Of a stretch of DNA of 64,000 nt, positions 61,471 through 64,000 are shown one piece after another. Location: positions 1 to 64,000 of the forward strand of contig CANLQG010000006.1 in the NCBI GenBank assembly GCA_947493195.1, written 5' to 3'. The stretch comes from an uncultured Sphingomonadaceae bacterium. Lineage in GTDB: Bacteria; Pseudomonadota; Alphaproteobacteria; Sphingomonadales; Sphingomonadaceae. The notes under the pieces are model-generated. The model searched no databases. It was not told the DNA's origin and was given only the letters and a program-made list of their open reading frames with translations. The position numbers and the translations under genes were made by a program. Numbering within the stretch: the stretch's first letter is position 1; the number at the start of each line of letters is the position of its first letter.

Positions 61471-63597
61471 TCATTGCCCCGGAGCCTCCGGAAACGCCAA
61501 ACTGCGATAATGTTCGAGATCGCGGCTCGGCGCTCGCGCGCCCTGCGGCAGGGGCAAGCCGTTGAGCGATTGCCAGTAAGCGATCGAGGCATCGCGCCAC
61601 CAGATCGCCTCGCGCTGCTGGATGCGCAGGTTCTCGGCCACGGCGCGGTGCCGCTCTGGGTCTACATAGGCGGACAGGCCGTCCCACGTGTGTACCATGG
61701 TGTCGACCTCGGTAATCCCCTGGTCGTAGCGGTGAACCAGTTCGTCCCATAGGGGCAGGCCGCTATTGGTGCGGTAATCCCAGTCGACATGGTAGAACCA
61801 CAGCAGATAGCGTTCGTCCACCGTTGCCGGATCGGACCACTGCCGCGCTATGGCCGGCGCATACTGGCCGAGCGCGTTCGATCCGGTCGCGGTGCGATCG
61901 AATCCGATCCCGTCGCTGTCGGCGCGGTGATAGTAGCAGGGATTCCATTCGGGCCGTTCGAGGTCGCATACCCAAGGGGCCGGGCCGTAATGGTGCCCGG
62001 TTGCCATCAGATGGGCGAGACCTAGCGGCGTCATGTAACGCGCTACCGTTTCGCGGCTGGAAAGCGTCATCGGTGCCGCCTGGTCGAGGAATGCCTCCTC
62101 GCGGCTGAAGGTCTGCGCCAGCCACTCGTGCGCGATGGTGTCGCTGGATAGCGCCGGGTCCCAGGCGAGGCGTCCGAAGGCGTACCAGTTCGCCTGGTCG
62201 AAGTGGCTGCCGCTCCAGTTCCGGGCCGACCCCGTATTGGCAACGCCCGCCATCCCGGCAGGCGCGACCACCTGGGCCACGCTGCCACCGCGTCCGGTGT
62301 CGGCCTCCAGCACTTCGCGCCACATCGGGGCGAGGAAGGCGAGATGGCTGGCGAAGCCCAGGTACTCCTTGGTGATCTGCACTTCCAGCATCAGCCGCGT
62401 CTGCGGCATGGCACCGAACATCGGGTGGAACGGCTCGCGCGGCTGGAAATCGATCGCACCGTTCTTCACCTGCACGATCACATTGTCGGCAAAGCTGCCG
62501 TCGAGCGGGACGAATTCATCGTAGGCCTGCTTTGCCCGGTCGGTCTCGTCCTGCGCCGAATAGACGAAGGCGCGCCATATCACCGTGCCGCGTGTCCCGA
62601 TGGCCTGGGCAAGCATGTTCGCCCCGTCGGCATGGGTGCGTCCGTAATCCTGCGGGCCGGGTTGCCCCTCGCTGTTGGCCTTGACGAGGAAGCCGCCGAA
62701 GTCGGGAATGGCGGCGTAGATCTCGTCGGCCTTGGCCTGCCACCACGCACGCACCTGCGGATCGAGCGGGTCGGCCGTCTCCAGCCTCCCGATCTCGCCC
62801 CCATCTATTTCAGTGGGCGCGCTGAAGCGGGCGGAGAGGTACACGCGGATACCGTAAGGCCGCCACGCATCGGCGAGCCGCGCCAGCTTTTCAATATAGC
62901 GCGGCTCCAGCATGAAGGCCCGCGCGTTCACGTTGTTCACCACCGCACCGTTGATGCCGACAGAGGCATTGGCGCGAGCGTAGTCGATCATGCGCTGGTC
63001 CAGCCGTTCGGGCAGGTGCCACCAGTCGAAAATCGAACGACCGGCGTAGCCCCGTTCCACATGCCCATCGGGATTGTCCCAGTGGTTGAGCAGCCTGAGC
63101 GGCATTGCCGGGGCAGAGGCAATGTCCAGGGTGTCCGGATCAGCACCGAGAGACAGCTCACGCAGCAGCGCATAGGCGCCGTAGAGACAGGCAAGATCGC
63201 TGGCGCCGCCTATGCGAATGTCGCCGTCGATCGTGCGAATCGTGAAAGCGGCATCGCCGCCGGCCCGGCTTTCCGGGCAATCCAGACGAATTGCCCGTCC
63301 CGGCCCGCTCCCGCGTTCCACAGGATGTGTGGCGGCGAGCGAATTGAGACCGCGCATCAGTTCCGCCGTCGCGACGTTCATCGTCGGGCTGGGGGACTGG
63401 GCGCCTTCCACAAGTGCCGTTCGCACGAGGCGGGCGGGCAGGTCCAGCCGCTCGACCTGCTCTGCATCGAGCGGCGCGTTCCGCAGCCAGAGGTCATAGC
63501 CATCTTCGGCCTGCGCGCCCGTCGCCGGAACGCCGAATCCGATAAGCAGCACGCATGCTGCCGCAACAAAGTTGACAAGCTTCCTCACCCTCATCAT
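61471..63597 (-). CDS. GH67 alpha-glucuronidase
   Basis: Encodes 708 residues with a signal peptide (LIGFGVPATGAQAEDG). It removes (methyl)glucuronic acid from the non-reducing end of aldouronic acids from glucuronoxylan. GH67 segments seen are RLLNHWDNPDGHVERGYAG, the INGAVVNNVNA strand, LSARFSAPTEIDGG, the FGGFLVKANSEGQPGPQDYG active-site loop with catalytic carboxylates, LMLEVQITKEYLGFASHLAF and a C-terminal WYHVDWDY-like segment (LLWFYHVDWDYRTNSGLPLW). Two ATG codons open the frame (63597 and 63594) without a visible ribosome site, and operator 6 abuts the first. It is the first gene of the GH67-xylR-xylD operon. Confidence 0.92.
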   Translation of the reverse strand: MMRVRKLVNFVAAACVLLIGFGVPATGAQAEDGYDLWLRNAPLDAEQVERLDLPARLVRTALVEGAQSPSPTMNVATAELMRGLNSLAATHPVERGSGPGRAIRLDCPESRAGGDAAFTIRTIDGDIRIGGASDLACLYGAYALLRELSLGADPDTLDIASAPAMPLRLLNHWDNPDGHVERGYAGRSIFDWWHLPERLDQRMIDYARANASVGINGAVVNNVNARAFMLEPRYIEKLARLADAWRPYGIRVYLSARFSAPTEIDGGEIGRLETADPLDPQVRAWWQAKADEIYAAIPDFGGFLVKANSEGQPGPQDYGRTHADGANMLAQAIGTRGTVIWRAFVYSAQDETDRAKQAYDEFVPLDGSFADNVIVQVKNGAIDFQPREPFHPMFGAMPQTRLMLEVQITKEYLGFASHLAFLAPMWREVLEADTGRGGSVAQVVAPAGMAGVANTGSARNWSGSHFDQANWYAFGRLAWDPALSSDTIAHEWLAQTFSREEAFLDQAAPMTLSSRETVARYMTPLGLAHLMATGHHYGPAPWVCDLERPEWNPCYYHRADSDGIGFDRTATGSNALGQYAPAIARQWSDPATVDERYLLWFYHVDWDYRTNSGLPLWDELVHRYDQGITEVDTMVHTWDGLSAYVDPERHRAVAENLRIQQREAIWWRDASIAYWQSLNGLPLPQGARAPSRDLEHYRSLAFPEAPGQ

Positions 63598-63610
63598 GGT
63601 AGCGCTACCA
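63597..63610. promoter_or_regulatory. XylR operator 6 (GH67 / GH3 divergent promoter), perfect palindrome
   Basis: TGGTAGCGCTACCA is a perfect 14-bp palindrome. It touches the first base of the GH67 start codon and lies 46 bases before the start of the rightmost GH3 gene. It is the best of the six copies and would control both genes and xylR itself. Confidence 0.75.
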
Positions 63611-63656
63611 CAAGATGTCCGCCAGTCAAGTCGCGGACCGGGAGAGGGACATTTCG

Positions 63657-64000
63657 ATGAAGATGATTTCGCGTGCGTTGTTGATGGCCGGTGCAGGCAT
63701 GCTGGCGTGCTCGGTGCCGATGATGGCTCCAGCTACTGCGCAGGACAGCGCGGCGGTCGAACGGCCCATGGCCGACGCAGCCTACTGGGACGCTTCCCTG
63801 CCGGTCGAGCAGCGCGTGGCCGACCTGATGGCGCGCATGACCATCGAGGAAAAGATGGCCCAGATGATCAGCACCTGGACCAACAAGGCGGAGGTGCAGG
63901 ACGACGATACCTTCTTCGACGCCGCGAAGGCGAGCGAGCGATATCCGGATGGCATCGGGTTCTTTACCCGTCCCGCCGACCAGGGCGGTCCGGGCAGCCC
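63657..64000 (+). CDS. GH3 beta-xylosidase/glucosidase, cut by the window edge
   Basis: Only the first 114 codons are present. A signal peptide (LLMAGAGMLACSVPMMAPAT, cleavage after ATAQ) is followed by the GH3 opening, ASLPVEQRVADLMARMTIEE and KMAQMISTWTN. The continuation and catalytic Asp are beyond the right edge. GGGAGAGGG lies about ten bases before the ATG. It is divergent from GH67, with which it shares operator 6, which suggests a role in xylo-oligosaccharide breakdown. Confidence 0.8.
   Translation, partial: MKMISRALLMAGAGMLACSVPMMAPATAQDSAAVERPMADAAYWDASLPVEQRVADLMARMTIEEKMAQMISTWTNKAEVQDDDTFFDAAKASERYPDGIGFFTRPADQGGPGS

Overview
The window is GC-rich DNA from an alphaproteobacterium, most likely of the order Sphingomonadales (Erythrobacter/Novosphingobium-like). 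This placement is an inference. It rests on the Caulobacter-type oxidative xylose genes, the sphingomonad-style plasmid/ICE backbone genes, the TonB/PepSY/DUF2271/DUF4198/ApbE iron cluster and HWE/HisKA_2-type signalling. No rRNA, tRNA or CRISPR array was seen.

Region 1 (about 1-16 kb) is a mobile-element backbone read mostly on the minus strand. It holds a SLOG-fold DUF2493 protein, a ParS-RES toxin-antitoxin pair with its operator, an ArdC-like zinc metalloprotein, a long ParB-like protein, a 1415-residue strawberry-notch helicase fused to a methyltransferase, and a CHC2/TOPRIM primase-like protein. Three of these genes share a 5' leader that can fold so that its 3' arm hides the Shine-Dalgarno sequence. 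The backbone is interrupted by two overlapping IS1595-type transposase genes, one of which has lost all three DDE residues, and by a galE gene.

Region 2 (about 16.7-42 kb) is mixed chromosomal DNA: a mannose-6-phosphate isomerase, a frameshifted small membrane protein, a GAF-PAS-GGDEF cyclase, a Fur-type iron uptake/reductase cluster, a GAF histidine kinase lacking its phospho-histidine, and a tightly overlapping minus-strand operon. That operon encodes a hybrid kinase, a response regulator, a YaiO-like barrel, a HEAT protein and a GT2 synthase, and looks like a regulated exopolysaccharide system. Next come an aldo/keto reductase remnant, a 32-residue membrane peptide, a GGDEF-EAL protein and a HipBA module with a damaged HipA N-terminus. 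Degenerate copies of an intergenic repeat of about 110 bp lie in several gaps.

Region 3 (about 42.1-64 kb) is a glucan and glucuronoxylan utilisation locus. It encodes extracytoplasmic GH3 (three), GH5, GH43 and GH67 enzymes, a CE20-type acetylxylan esterase, an MFS sugar-acid transporter, a Tat-exported Gfo/Idh/MocA oxidoreductase and a cupin/JmjC-like protein. It also encodes four of the five Weimberg steps: XylB, XylC, XylD and XylX. A LacI-family regulator (XylR) is encoded between the GH67 gene and xylD. Six copies of a 14-bp palindrome (consensus TGGTAGCGCTACCA) lie at the start of every transcription unit, so one xylose-responsive regulator probably controls the whole locus. The alpha-ketoglutarate semialdehyde dehydrogenase (XylA), an endoxylanase and a TonB receptor are not in the window. 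The last GH3 gene runs off the right edge.
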